From Brevibacillus brevis (GTDB lineage Bacteria; Bacillota; Bacilli; Brevibacillales; Brevibacillaceae), in contig NZ_LR134338.1 in NCBI RefSeq assembly GCF_900637055.1, positions 2,800,001-2,864,000 on the forward strand: DNA of 64,000 nucleotides, read 5' to 3'. A program made the position numbers and the translations under genes. The notes below the pieces were generated by a model. That model worked only from the letters and a program-made list of their open reading frames with translations. It was not told where the DNA came from and did not search any database. Shown here piece after piece: positions 1 through 8,662 of the stretch; positions within the stretch are counted from its first letter, which is position 1; the number at the start of each line of letters is the position of its first letter.

Positions 1-57
1 TACTATACGCGTACGAAGCATTTGACTGTAGAAGAGTGCATTAGCTGCGCAATTTAG
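1..57 (+). CDS. nrdE: Ribonucleotide reductase large subunit, C-terminal end only (NrdE)
   Basis: The window opens inside a reading frame whose last 18 codons are followed by TAG at 55-57. The readable tail ends in [10 protein letters not shown]-terminal CxxC pair is the hallmark of ribonucleotide reductase large subunits, where it shuttles electrons from a glutaredoxin-like donor to the active-site disulfide. The nrdF start lies 55 bases downstream, which is the usual nrdE-nrdF operon order. Only the tail is visible, so the call rests on the cysteine pair and on the neighbour. Confidence 0.75.
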   Translation, partial: YYTRTKHLTVEECISCAI

Positions 58-112
58 GGAACGAGCTTCATTGAAAGAAAAGCATCAAGCAAAAAGAGAA
101 GAGGAACGCCAT

Positions 113-1063
113 ATGAAAGCAGTCAATTGGAACAGGCCGGACGACGATTTTACGATGACGTTTTGGAATCAAAACATCATGCAGTTCTGGACGGATGATG
201 AGATTCCGCTGTCAGATGACAAGATGTCCTGGATGGAGCTCAGTGCGACTGAACGGGATACGTATAAAAAAGTATTGGGCGGTCTCACCTTGCTGGATAC
301 GGTTCAGGGTGGAGTAGGGATGCCGAAGATCATGGAGCATGTCGATGGACTGCAAAGAAAAGCGGTTCTCGCCTTCATGGGCATGATGGAGCAAATCCAT
401 GCCAAATCGTACAGCAGTATTTTTACAACGCTGGCATCGACAGAAGAGATTGACGGTATTTTTTCGTGGGTAGAAAACAATCCGCATCTGCAAAAGAAAG
501 CGGCCCTCATCTCTAAGCGCTATCAGGAAATTGAGAAACCGAAAAACTTGTACATGGCGATGGTAGCGTCCGTCTTCCTGGAAAGCTATCTGTTTTACAG
601 CGGCTTCTTCTATCCGCTCTATTTGGCGGGTCAAGGCAAGATGACAAGCAGCGGGGAAATTATCGACCTGATTGTTCGTGACGAGAGCATCCACGGACTC
701 TATGTCGGCGTTCTCGCCCAAGAAGTATATCAAGGTCTGAGTGTGGACGAGCAGACCGCAGCAAAAGAGGAGCTGTATGCCCTTCTGCGTGAGCTGCAAG
801 AAAATGAAGAGGCCTATACGACTTCGTTGTATACGGAAATCGGATTGGCTGACGAGGTTCATGCCTACGTGCGCTACAACGCGAACAAGGCATTGATGAA
901 TCTGGGGCTGGACCCGCTATTCCCAGAGGAAGAAGTGAACCCGATCGTGCTGAATGGCATTCGGACGCAGACGAAGCAGCATGACTTCTTCTCGAAAAAA
1001 GGAAATGGCTATGTCCGCACACTGAACGTAGAACCGTTGACGGACGATGATTTTATATTTTAA
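113..1063 (+). CDS. nrdF: Class Ib ribonucleotide reductase, small (radical) subunit NrdF
   Basis: This subunit houses the di-metal centre and tyrosyl radical that start reduction of ribonucleotides to deoxyribonucleotides in NrdE. The protein has 316 residues, normal for NrdF. All metal ligands are visible: Asp62 (LLDTVQGG), Glu93 and His96 (EQIHAKSY), Glu157 (FLESYLF), and Glu191 and His194 (RDESIHG). Tyr100 in HAKSY sits at the radical-tyrosine position. I chose the ATG at 113 because it follows an AGAGGAA ribosome binding site at good spacing and starts MKAVNWNRP. An in-frame TTG at 71 would add 14 highly charged residues and is less likely. It is probably co-transcribed with nrdE. It is a housekeeping gene outside the biosynthetic cluster. 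Confidence 0.95.
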   Translation: MKAVNWNRPDDDFTMTFWNQNIMQFWTDDEIPLSDDKMSWMELSATERDTYKKVLGGLTLLDTVQGGVGMPKIMEHVDGLQRKAVLAFMGMMEQIHAKSYSSIFTTLASTEEIDGIFSWVENNPHLQKKAALISKRYQEIEKPKNLYMAMVASVFLESYLFYSGFFYPLYLAGQGKMTSSGEIIDLIVRDESIHGLYVGVLAQEVYQGLSVDEQTAAKEELYALLRELQENEEAYTTSLYTEIGLADEVHAYVRYNANKALMNLGLDPLFPEEEVNPIVLNGIRTQTKQHDFFSKKGNGYVRTLNVEPLTDDDFIF

Positions 1064-1163
1064 TATGACAAAAAATGGATTCTGTGTTACTGTATGAACA
1101 GTATGCTGCCCTGCTAATTTATTGGGGCACTTCACAGAACCATGACAATTTCATAGGAGTGGG

Positions 1164-1336
1164 AACAGGTTCTTTGGTCGTCAGGATCGACCAAGGATGA
1201 AAAGGGAAGTCGGTGAGATTCCGACACGGTCCCGCCACTGTATGAGGGGAGTCGGCACATTGAATAGCCACTGATCCAAACGGATTGGGAAGGCATGTGC
1301 AGATGATGATCCCAAAGTCAGGAGACCTGCCTGTTT
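1164..1336 (+). promoter_or_regulatory. Cobalamin riboswitch aptamer upstream of metE
   Basis: The conserved B12-box block lies at about 1204-1241 (GGGAAGTCGGTGAGATTCCG, then CGGTCCCGCCACTGT). The closing element with GTCAGGAGACCTGCC lies at about 1318-1332. The outer P1 stem pairs AACAG at 1164-1168 with CTGTT at 1331-1335. These are the diagnostic conserved elements of the AdoCbl-class riboswitch. The aptamer precedes metE, the B12-independent methionine synthase, so cobalamin is expected to shut metE off. GTTAGGATGC at 1373-1382 can pair with GCATTTCTAAC at 1404-1414, the 5' arm of the downstream terminator, and so can act as antiterminator. Confidence 0.95.
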
Positions 1337-1402
1337 CGACGACACTGCTTAACCTACGGGAGATAGGGAGGTGTTAGGATGCTGTGATCTCAGTGCTTAT
1401 TT

Positions 1403-1446
1403 GGCATTTCTAACGTTCTTTTTGATCGTTGGAGATGCCTTTTTTA
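1403..1446 (+). terminator. Intrinsic terminator of the cobalamin riboswitch expression platform
   Basis: GGCATTTCTAACG at 1403-1415 pairs, with two G-U pairs, with CGTTGGAGATGCC at 1427-1439 and is followed by a T run. It lies between the B12 aptamer and metE, and its 5' arm is shared with a candidate antiterminator. It is therefore the OFF state of the switch rather than the end of a gene. Confidence 0.9.
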
Positions 1447-1493
1447 TTGGGCGGATTCGAGTCAAGATCGATTAAAGAATGGAGAGGAAGCTC

Positions 1494-3776
1494 ATGAAAA
1501 GCAGCAATTTGGGATATCCACGGATCGGGAAGAACCGCGAGTGGAAAAAGGCATTGGAAGCATTTTGGGCAGGCACCATCGATGAGGCAAGCCTGGTACA
1601 GCAAATGGAGCAAATCCGTCACCAAAACCTGTTGTGTCAGCAGGAAAAAGGGGTCGATCTGATCCCTGTGGGTGACTTTACGTACTACGATCACATGCTG
1701 GATATGGCTGTGATGTTTGGAATGGTCCCCAAGCGTTATGAATACGAGGGAGGCCCGGTTTCATTCGCTACATACTTCGCCATGGCTCGCGGTTCGAAGG
1801 AAGCTGTCGCCAGCGAAATGACGAAATGGTTTAACACGAACTACCATTATATCGTCCCGGAGTTCGGTGAACGACAACCATCCATAACGGAGAACAAGCC
1901 TCTCCAGGCATATTTGGAGGCCAAAGAAAAGCTCGGTATCATCGGAAAGCCTGTCATTGTAGGCCCGTATACGTTTGTCAAATTGTCCAAAGGATATGAG
2001 AAAAACGAATTTGAGACTGTCGTGGATCAACTCGTTCCGCTTTACATAGAAGTTCTCCGGGAGTTGGAGCTGCATGGCGTGGAATGGGTGCAAATCGATG
2101 AGCCAGCATTTGTACGGGATGTCTCGTCGCATGATCGCGCCATCATCAAACGGATTTATACGCAAATCGATCAAGCACTACCGCATCTACAGTGCATGCT
2201 GCAAACCTATTTTGAAGCGGTGGATTGGTATGCGGAGCTGGTTTCATTACCGATAAAAGGAATCGGTCTTGATTTTGTACACGGAGCCAAGCGCAATCTA
2301 GCGAATCTGACAAGACATGGGTTTCCGGCAGAAAAGATTCTCGCAGCGGGAATCATCGACGGTCGAAACATATGGCGTACGTCCATTGAGGAGAAATGGG
2401 AGCTGGTCAAAGAAATTTCCGAGATCGTTCCACTCGATAAGCTGTGGCTGCAGCCGTCCAGTAGTTTGTTGCACGTACCTGTAACGGTTGAAGCAGAGAG
2501 CGATTTGCCAGAGGAAGTCATGCCTGCATTGGCGTTTTCCGACGAAAAACTGGGGGAAGTACAGCTCTTAGTCCAAGGATTCCGATATGGTAAGTATGTC
2601 ATTTCGAGAGAGATCGCCCAAAATGAAGCGGATTTGCTCAAGCTGGCACTATCTCCAGCGAGGAATCGTCGAGAAGTGAAGAATGCTTTGCGTCAAATAG
2701 CTGCTGCAAAACCTGAAAGAAGCGCCCCTTATCTCGAACGTCGAGAGATTCAACAAAACACGTGGAAGCTGCCACTGCTGCCAACTACCACAATCGGAAG
2801 CTTCCCGCAGACGGCGGAGGTTCGCCAAGCCCGACAGCAGTTTAAAAAAGGGAACTGGACACTAGAACAATACGATGCTTTCATTCAGGCGCAAATCAAG
2901 GAGTGGATCGAGATACAAGAAGAGCTCGGTTTGGATGTCCTCGTTCATGGGGAGTTCGAACGAACCGATATGGTTGAGTATTTTGGCGAAAAGCTCGATG
3001 GCTTTTTGTTCACGAAAAACGGCTGGGTGCAGTCTTATGGCTCGCGCTGCGTGAAGCCACCTATTATTTACGGAGATGTGGAGTTTGTGGCACCGATGAC
3101 GGTCAAAGAAAGTGTGTATGCAAAGTCATTGACCGACAAACCAATGAAAGGCATGTTAACAGGTCCAGCGACCATCTTACATTGGTCATTTGCTCGAGTC
3201 GATGTCACCCGACAAGAAGTGTGCGAACAAATCGCCTTGGCATTGCGAAAAGAAGTAGAAGCCTTGGAAGAAGCGGGGATTCTCATGATTCAAGTCGATG
3301 AACCAGCACTGCGCGAAGGACTTCCGCTCAAAAAGGAAGAACAGGCAGCTTATCTCGAATGGGCTGTCAGAGCGTTTCGTCTAGCGACCTCCACCGTTGC
3401 ACCGAGTACCCAGATTCATACACATATGTGCTATTGCGAATTCCATGATTTCATGGATGTCATCAGCGAACTCGATGCCGATGTGATTTCGATTGAAACT
3501 TCCCGCAGCCACGGAGAGCTCGTGTCTGTGTTCGAAACAGGTACATATGACAAAGGCATCGGGCTCGGTGTATACGATATCCATAGCCCCCGGATTCCAG
3601 CTGTCTCAGAAATGGAAGAGATGGTAGCACGAGGTGTACAAGTACTTCCACCAGATCAATTTTGGATTAATCCGGATTGCGGGCTGAAGACAAGAGGGAG
3701 AGAAGAAACCATTCAGTCATTACGAAACATGGTTGCGGCAACGAAGGCGATTCGGAGTCGTTTGACAGCCCAGTAG
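1494..3776 (+). CDS. metE: Cobalamin-independent methionine synthase MetE
   Basis: MetE transfers a methyl group from 5-methyltetrahydropteroyltri-glutamate to homocysteine to make methionine in the cytoplasm. The protein has 760 residues, the usual MetE length. It begins with the family signature SSNLGYPRIGKNREWKKALE. The zinc-site residues lie in THMCYCEF (His and Cys), SIETSRS (Glu) and NPDCGLKTR (Cys). The ATG at 1494 follows GAGAGGAAG and aligns with the family N-terminus. The in-frame ATG at 1479 would add five residues. The gene is monocistronic and under the B12 riboswitch directly upstream. Its presence with this switch suggests that the host also has a B12-dependent methionine synthase elsewhere. 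Confidence 0.97.
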   Translation: MKSSNLGYPRIGKNREWKKALEAFWAGTIDEASLVQQMEQIRHQNLLCQQEKGVDLIPVGDFTYYDHMLDMAVMFGMVPKRYEYEGGPVSFATYFAMARGSKEAVASEMTKWFNTNYHYIVPEFGERQPSITENKPLQAYLEAKEKLGIIGKPVIVGPYTFVKLSKGYEKNEFETVVDQLVPLYIEVLRELELHGVEWVQIDEPAFVRDVSSHDRAIIKRIYTQIDQALPHLQCMLQTYFEAVDWYAELVSLPIKGIGLDFVHGAKRNLANLTRHGFPAEKILAAGIIDGRNIWRTSIEEKWELVKEISEIVPLDKLWLQPSSSLLHVPVTVEAESDLPEEVMPALAFSDEKLGEVQLLVQGFRYGKYVISREIAQNEADLLKLALSPARNRREVKNALRQIAAAKPERSAPYLERREIQQNTWKLPLLPTTTIGSFPQTAEVRQARQQFKKGNWTLEQYDAFIQAQIKEWIEIQEELGLDVLVHGEFERTDMVEYFGEKLDGFLFTKNGWVQSYGSRCVKPPIIYGDVEFVAPMTVKESVYAKSLTDKPMKGMLTGPATILHWSFARVDVTRQEVCEQIALALRKEVEALEEAGILMIQVDEPALREGLPLKKEEQAAYLEWAVRAFRLATSTVAPSTQIHTHMCYCEFHDFMDVISELDADVISIETSRSHGELVSVFETGTYDKGIGLGVYDIHSPRIPAVSEMEEMVARGVQVLPPDQFWINPDCGLKTRGREETIQSLRNMVAATKAIRSRLTAQ

Positions 3777-3854
3777 GAAGGTGCACGCGATGAGAGGAGC
3801 CACACAAATGATGACAGAAGCACTTTCATAAGTGATACGATTAGCAACTTGAGT

Positions 3855-3883
3855 AGGGGACTTCGTTTAGGGAGTCCTTTTTT
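3855..3883 (+). terminator. Probable terminator after metE
   Basis: GGACT and AGTCC arms (about 3858-3862 and 3872-3876) flank a ten-base loop and are followed by a run of T. This lies about 80 bases after the metE stop, in the gap before the biosynthetic cluster. The short stem makes it a moderate call. The remainder of the 3777-4188 gap is AT-rich and holds no convincing gene. Confidence 0.55.
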
Positions 3884-4080
3884 CATTGAGTTTGGTTTAA
3901 GACTCCTCGAGTCCACCTTGGGAGATTACGATTGTTATTGTAGAGGAGCCAGATTCTCAACGATGTGAAGGATTACATTTTAATTACTTGACCGAGCTCA
4001 TAAAAAACGGCTGATAGCAAGAGAAGTTTTTAGTAGTAAAAGGTTGTGGATGAATTATTTTCGTAAAATTAAAAATTATA

Positions 4081-4109
4081 TTGACGTTCCAAGTGCTATG
4101 ATTTAACTT
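4081..4109 (+). promoter_or_regulatory. Candidate sigma-A promoter of the NRPS/PKS cluster
   Basis: TTGACG at 4081-4086, a 17-base spacer and TAACTT at 4104-4109 give a good -35 and a weak -10 about 80 bases before the first cluster gene. It is the best match in the 412-bp gap between metE and the cluster. No operator was recognised. Confidence 0.4.
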
Positions 4110-4188
4110 ATTTCTTATATGGTTTCCAACAAAAGGAGATTTAGGTATATTATCTCTTCTTTTTCGGTCAATAGAAGGGGCGAAGATA

Positions 4189-7100
4189 TTGCAAAGTCTG
4201 GTGTTACCGCTTACTCATCCACAGAAACGAATTTGGTACATTGAAAAAATCTATCCCAATCTGCCTATGTACAACATCGGAGGGATTGTACATCTTAAAG
4301 GCCCTGTTGAGTTGGCGCTGTTGGAAGAGGCAATCCATCTGTTTCTTGAGAAACATGAAGGCGTGCATGTTCGGATCAGCGAGCATGAGGGTATACCTGC
4401 TCAGATTGTCGTTCCCTATCGCCGTGAAACTGTACCGTTGCTTGATTTCAGCCAAGAGGATGATCCACAAGCTGCGGCGGCCAAGTGGGCGGAGACGGAA
4501 TTCAGACGAGCTTTCCAGCTTGTTGGGCAGCCGCTGTACTGTTTTGCTCTGCTTAAAATGACTGAACAGCATAACGCTTATTTTGTGAAGTTTCACCATT
4601 TGGTGGCGGATGGATGGAGTATTCAGATCATGACTGATCAGATATGCAGTCAATACCTCCAACTGCTCGCTCAAGAAGAGATCGATCAGACCCCGGAACC
4701 TAGTTATATCGAAACGATCAAAGGGGAGCGCGAGTATTTGGAAAGTGCGCGCTGCACCAAAAACCGTCGTTATTGGCTGGACAAGTTCCGCTTGCTGCCG
4801 GAGGGATTTCTGCACAAGAGTTCGGATGACCTGTCGGGAAGACGAAAACGGTATTTGCTGGACGGACCGTTGTCTATGCGTATCAGAGAGTATGTCGAAC
4901 AAACGAAGTGTTCGCTTAACACATATTTCACCGGGTTGGTTTTGCTCGATCTCTATAAGACGACTCAACAGCAGGATTTAATCATCGGTAGCCCGGTATT
5001 GAACCGTTCCGGAGCTAAGGAAAAACGAATGGTAGGAATGTTCACCAGCACAGTTCCTTTTCGTACAACTGTCAACGGTGAAGCCACAGCTTCCGAATTC
5101 CTCAAGCGGTTGAACCGTGAATTTCGCGACGCGTATTTTCATCAGCGCTATCCGTACGATCTACTGGTCTCGGAGTTGGAGCTGAACAAGCAGGGAGTCG
5201 ATCAACTGTTTCAAGTCTGCGTAAACTATTACAACACAAAACTAGTGAGCGGTTGGGATGGCGTCACGGTAGAGAATGAGGAGTTCTATAGCGGGTATCA
5301 AGTCTATTCGTTGCAAGTCGTTATTAAGGATTGGCAGGATTCGGGACGAATTGAACTGCAGTTTGATTTTAAAAGGGACGATTATGATGAAGACGCGATC
5401 GAACGGATGCAACGTCGGATGGTATTGCTGTCAGAACAGATTTTACTGTCCGGCGGTCAGGTCACAATCGAGGGGCTGACAATCCTTGAAGAGGCGGAAC
5501 GAGAGGAGTTGCTTGTGAGGCGCAATCGCACCGTTACGGACTATCCATCCGTTCCTGTGCATCAACTGTTCGTTCAGCAGGCGAAAGCTGCCCCGCATAG
5601 AATAGCTGCAATCCTCGGGCGGAAGACACTCACGTACGGTGAATTGCATGAGGGTTCAAATCGATTGGCACATCTACTGAAGGAGCGTGGCATAGGGCCG
5701 GGATCGATTGTAGCCGTACATCTTCGGCATTCGTTTGAGCTACTGATCTCACTGTTTGCAGTGTTAAAATCGGGCGCTGCTTACCTACCGATGGATCCGG
5801 CGTATCCGTCAGACCGGATCTCCTTTCTATTAAAAGACAGTCGGGCGGCTCTGTTGTTGGCGGACGAGTCCTTTTCGGCCGGCGCTGAGGTTGTCACCGA
5901 TATAATACGCGTGAATGAGCTGGCGAATGACGCAGGCTCGCCGGAAGATCTGGAGACGAGTATGAATGCGGAAGCCCCCGCCTATGTGATCTACACATCA
6001 GGTTCGACCGGACTGCCCAAAGGGGTTGTCGTCACGGAGAGGGGGCTGGTCAACTACGTGTGGTGGGCGATGAAAAGCTATCTTCGCGGGCCGGACGATG
6101 TTTCGGCTCTTTACACGTCACTCGCCTTCGATCTGACAGTCACCTCAATTTATCCGGTTTTGATCTGTGGCGGCGCCATCGCTATTTATCCAGCCAAGGA
6201 AGACGAGTTCGTCTTGGATTTGCTCTTGCGTGAAGGAGTAGCGACGGTTGTCAAGACGACACCTGCCCACTTGGCGCTAATTCGTGAGAAACGTTATCCA
6301 GATGCGGCGGTACACACATTGATTGTTGGGGGAGAAGACCTAAAAGCTTCGTTGGCTGCAGATGTCTTGTCGATTTTCGATGGAAGAGTGTCGATCTTCA
6401 ACGAATACGGTCCGACCGAGACGGTGGTCGGGTGCATGTTTCATCGATATGACCAAGCGGATGGCCGGAAAGGCTCAGTGCCAATTGGGCGCCCGATTTT
6501 CAACACACGCCTGTATCTGCTGGACCCAAGAGGCGAACCTGTGCCGATTGGGCAAAAAGGTGAGTTGTGCATTGCCGGAGACGGCGTAGCGCTCGGTTAC
6601 TTGAACCGCCCTGAGTTGACTGTTGAGCGATTTGTGCAAGACCCATGGGGCACGGGGCGTATGTTTAAGACGGGTGACGTGGCGAGATGGCGTGCGGATG
6701 AAGTAATGGAGTATCTCGGACGGATGGACTCCCAGGTCAAAGTGAAGGGGCATCGCATCGAACTGGGGGAAGTTGAAAATCAACTGCTCGCTGTGGAGGG
6801 TGTTGTCGAAGCAGTGGTCGTCGATGTCCAAGACGCTTCTGGGCAGACGGCACTTGCCGGGTTTGTGGTCACGAGCGGCGGGCTCACAGCGTTCGAGATT
6901 CGCAAGACCTTGCTGGGACGCTTGCCTAGCTATTTGGTGCCAGCCTATCTGGTGTTGATGGATAGTTTGCCACTGACATCAAACGGGAAGGTGGACCGGA
7001 AGGCGTTACCCGATCCACTGACAGAAAGTAGTACGATGTTAACCAACTCACTTCAGTCGTTGGAGATTTTACGAAATATTTTGCAAAGTATTTTGCAGGT

Positions 7101-8646
7101 GGACCAGGTAGCGGCGAGCGATAATTTTTATCACCTTGGCGGTGACTCGATCAAGGCAATCCAAGTGGTGTCCAAGCTGTCTGAGGTGGGTCTGCACTTG
7201 AAGGTCAGAGACATCCTGTCCTACCCGGTGATCGGTGAACTGGCTGCCGTGATCGAGCAGCAAAGCTTACGAGTTGCCGCTGCGCAAGTCCCGGTTGAAG
7301 GGCAAGTGCGGCTAACGCCGATTGTTGCCTGGTTTTGGGCACAAGAGCTTACGAATCCGAACTTTTTCCATCAAACAGTGTTTTTGAAGCTGCGTCATTT
7401 GGTCTCGCCGTCGCTTCTGCAAACCGCTGTGACCTGTGTGATGCGCCATCATGATACCCTTCGACTTCGCTATGACGAGGCCGTAGGTACGCTCTGGTAT
7501 GATCCTGCATGGCTAACGAAGGAGTTTGATTTGGCGGAGATTACCGTCTCTGATGAAGACGATCTGCAGCGTCAGGCCCAACTGTTCAAAGAGAGCCTGC
7601 GCCTGACTCGAGGACCGCTGTTTGGTGCTGCGTTGTTCCATATGCAGGAAGTGGACTACCTATTGCTAACGGCTCATCACCTGCTGGTTGACGCGGTGTC
7701 TTGGCATGTGTTGCTGGAGGATCTCAACCTAGCCCTGACCGCTCTGTCACGGGAAGAAGAGGTGAAGTTCCCTGCCAAGACGATGTCGTATCAGGCGTGG
7801 GCCGACGCGTTGCACGATATGGAGTTGGACGAGGAGTTACCGTACTGGCAACAGGTTCTAGAGGAGGAGACGGAGACTTTGCCTTATGAGTTCGACTACG
7901 GGGCTGACCTTCTCCGAGAGTGTAAGGCTGTAACGGTAAATCTGTCGAAGGAGGAGACGGGTTTTCTGATCACTGACGCCAACCGTGCGTACAACACACA
8001 GCCGATCGACTTGCTATTGACCGCCTTGGGACTTGCGTTACGGGAGATGAGCGGTACCACGGGAGCTGTAACAGTGGAGAGTGAGGGCCACGGGCGTGAA
8101 CCGTTCATTGAGGAACAAGACATATCGCGAACAGTCGGCTGGTTCACAGCCTTGTACCCGATTCGTCTAACTTTTGCGGGCGAGCTAGAGTTGGGAGAGG
8201 CAATCAAGCAAATCAAAGAGCAAGTGTTTGCTGTCCCCAATAAAGGTATCGGCTACGGGGTCCTGTCAGCCCTTCGGGGCAAACTCCGAGAAGTCGGACG
8301 CAAGCGGGTGCGATTCAACTACTTGGGCGTGATCGACAATCAGGCCCCGAGCGAATGGATCGAGCGTAGCTCTTTGGACACCGGTCCTGAACAGTCGGGG
8401 GAGAACGTATTGACAGCCCGGCTTGACATCGTTGCGTATGTACAGGATCAGCGCCTGAGCGCAGTGTTTACATACAGCACGCGCAAATTCTCCCCAGACA
8501 CAATGGAACGGTTTGCGAGCCTGTGGCGTTTGCAGGTACAACGATTAATCGCCCATTGCATGGGTAAGGAGGACAGGGAGTTTACGCCGTCAGACTTCGA
8601 AACTGCTGGGCTTAGCCAAGAGGCACTCGACCTGTTATTTGAATAA
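4189..8646 (+). CDS. NRPS, C(starter)-A(Asn)-T-E: N-acyl-D-asparagine prodrug loading module
   Basis: The protein of 1485 residues has one complete module. The condensation domain (about 1-430) has HHLVADG near 136 and, as the first domain of the cluster, probably acylates the amino acid with a fatty acid. The adenylation domain (about 460-960) carries TSGSTGLPKG, NEYGPTE and NGKVDRKALP. The pocket residues read by motif alignment are D-L-T-K-I-G-E-V-G-K, very close to the known Asn code DLTKLGEVGK. The carrier domain has GGDSIKA near 985. The epimerization domain (about 1010-1485) shows HHLLVDAVSW and EGHGRE. The predicted product is N-acyl-D-Asn, the prodrug cap of ClbN/ZmaO/XcnA-type systems. 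The TTG start at 4189 follows AGAAGGGG. The peptidase gene follows 16 bases after the stop. Confidence 0.9.
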   Translation: MQSLVLPLTHPQKRIWYIEKIYPNLPMYNIGGIVHLKGPVELALLEEAIHLFLEKHEGVHVRISEHEGIPAQIVVPYRRETVPLLDFSQEDDPQAAAAKWAETEFRRAFQLVGQPLYCFALLKMTEQHNAYFVKFHHLVADGWSIQIMTDQICSQYLQLLAQEEIDQTPEPSYIETIKGEREYLESARCTKNRRYWLDKFRLLPEGFLHKSSDDLSGRRKRYLLDGPLSMRIREYVEQTKCSLNTYFTGLVLLDLYKTTQQQDLIIGSPVLNRSGAKEKRMVGMFTSTVPFRTTVNGEATASEFLKRLNREFRDAYFHQRYPYDLLVSELELNKQGVDQLFQVCVNYYNTKLVSGWDGVTVENEEFYSGYQVYSLQVVIKDWQDSGRIELQFDFKRDDYDEDAIERMQRRMVLLSEQILLSGGQVTIEGLTILEEAEREELLVRRNRTVTDYPSVPVHQLFVQQAKAAPHRIAAILGRKTLTYGELHEGSNRLAHLLKERGIGPGSIVAVHLRHSFELLISLFAVLKSGAAYLPMDPAYPSDRISFLLKDSRAALLLADESFSAGAEVVTDIIRVNELANDAGSPEDLETSMNAEAPAYVIYTSGSTGLPKGVVVTERGLVNYVWWAMKSYLRGPDDVSALYTSLAFDLTVTSIYPVLICGGAIAIYPAKEDEFVLDLLLREGVATVVKTTPAHLALIREKRYPDAAVHTLIVGGEDLKASLAADVLSIFDGRVSIFNEYGPTETVVGCMFHRYDQADGRKGSVPIGRPIFNTRLYLLDPRGEPVPIGQKGELCIAGDGVALGYLNRPELTVERFVQDPWGTGRMFKTGDVARWRADEVMEYLGRMDSQVKVKGHRIELGEVENQLLAVEGVVEAVVVDVQDASGQTALAGFVVTSGGLTAFEIRKTLLGRLPSYLVPAYLVLMDSLPLTSNGKVDRKALPDPLTESSTMLTNSLQSLEILRNILQSILQVDQVAASDNFYHLGGDSIKAIQVVSKLSEVGLHLKVRDILSYPVIGELAAVIEQQSLRVAAAQVPVEGQVRLTPIVAWFWAQELTNPNFFHQTVFLKLRHLVSPSLLQTAVTCVMRHHDTLRLRYDEAVGTLWYDPAWLTKEFDLAEITVSDEDDLQRQAQLFKESLRLTRGPLFGAALFHMQEVDYLLLTAHHLLVDAVSWHVLLEDLNLALTALSREEEVKFPAKTMSYQAWADALHDMELDEELPYWQQVLEEETETLPYEFDYGADLLRECKAVTVNLSKEETGFLITDANRAYNTQPIDLLLTALGLALREMSGTTGAVTVESEGHGREPFIEEQDISRTVGWFTALYPIRLTFAGELELGEAIKQIKEQVFAVPNKGIGYGVLSALRGKLREVGRKRVRFNYLGVIDNQAPSEWIERSSLDTGPEQSGENVLTARLDIVAYVQDQRLSAVFTYSTRKFSPDTMERFASLWRLQVQRLIAHCMGKEDREFTPSDFETAGLSQEALDLLFE

Positions 8647-8662
8647 GAAAAGGAGCTTTTAT

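Noticed and set aside
71..112. TTG start giving nrdF 14 more residues
   Set aside because: The extra residues are a run of Lys, Glu and Arg foreign to the family, and the ATG at 113 has a better site and matches the expected N-terminus and metal-ligand numbering.
1076..1143. Imperfect inverted repeat (ATGGATTCTGTG and CACAGAACCAT) after nrdF as a terminator
   Set aside because: The arms are about 45 bases apart and no T run follows. It might fold but is not a convincing intrinsic terminator.
3790..3831. A 13-codon ORF after metE (ATG at 3790)
   Set aside because: Weak ribosome binding site, no conserved features and no promoter of its own. It lies in the metE trailer.
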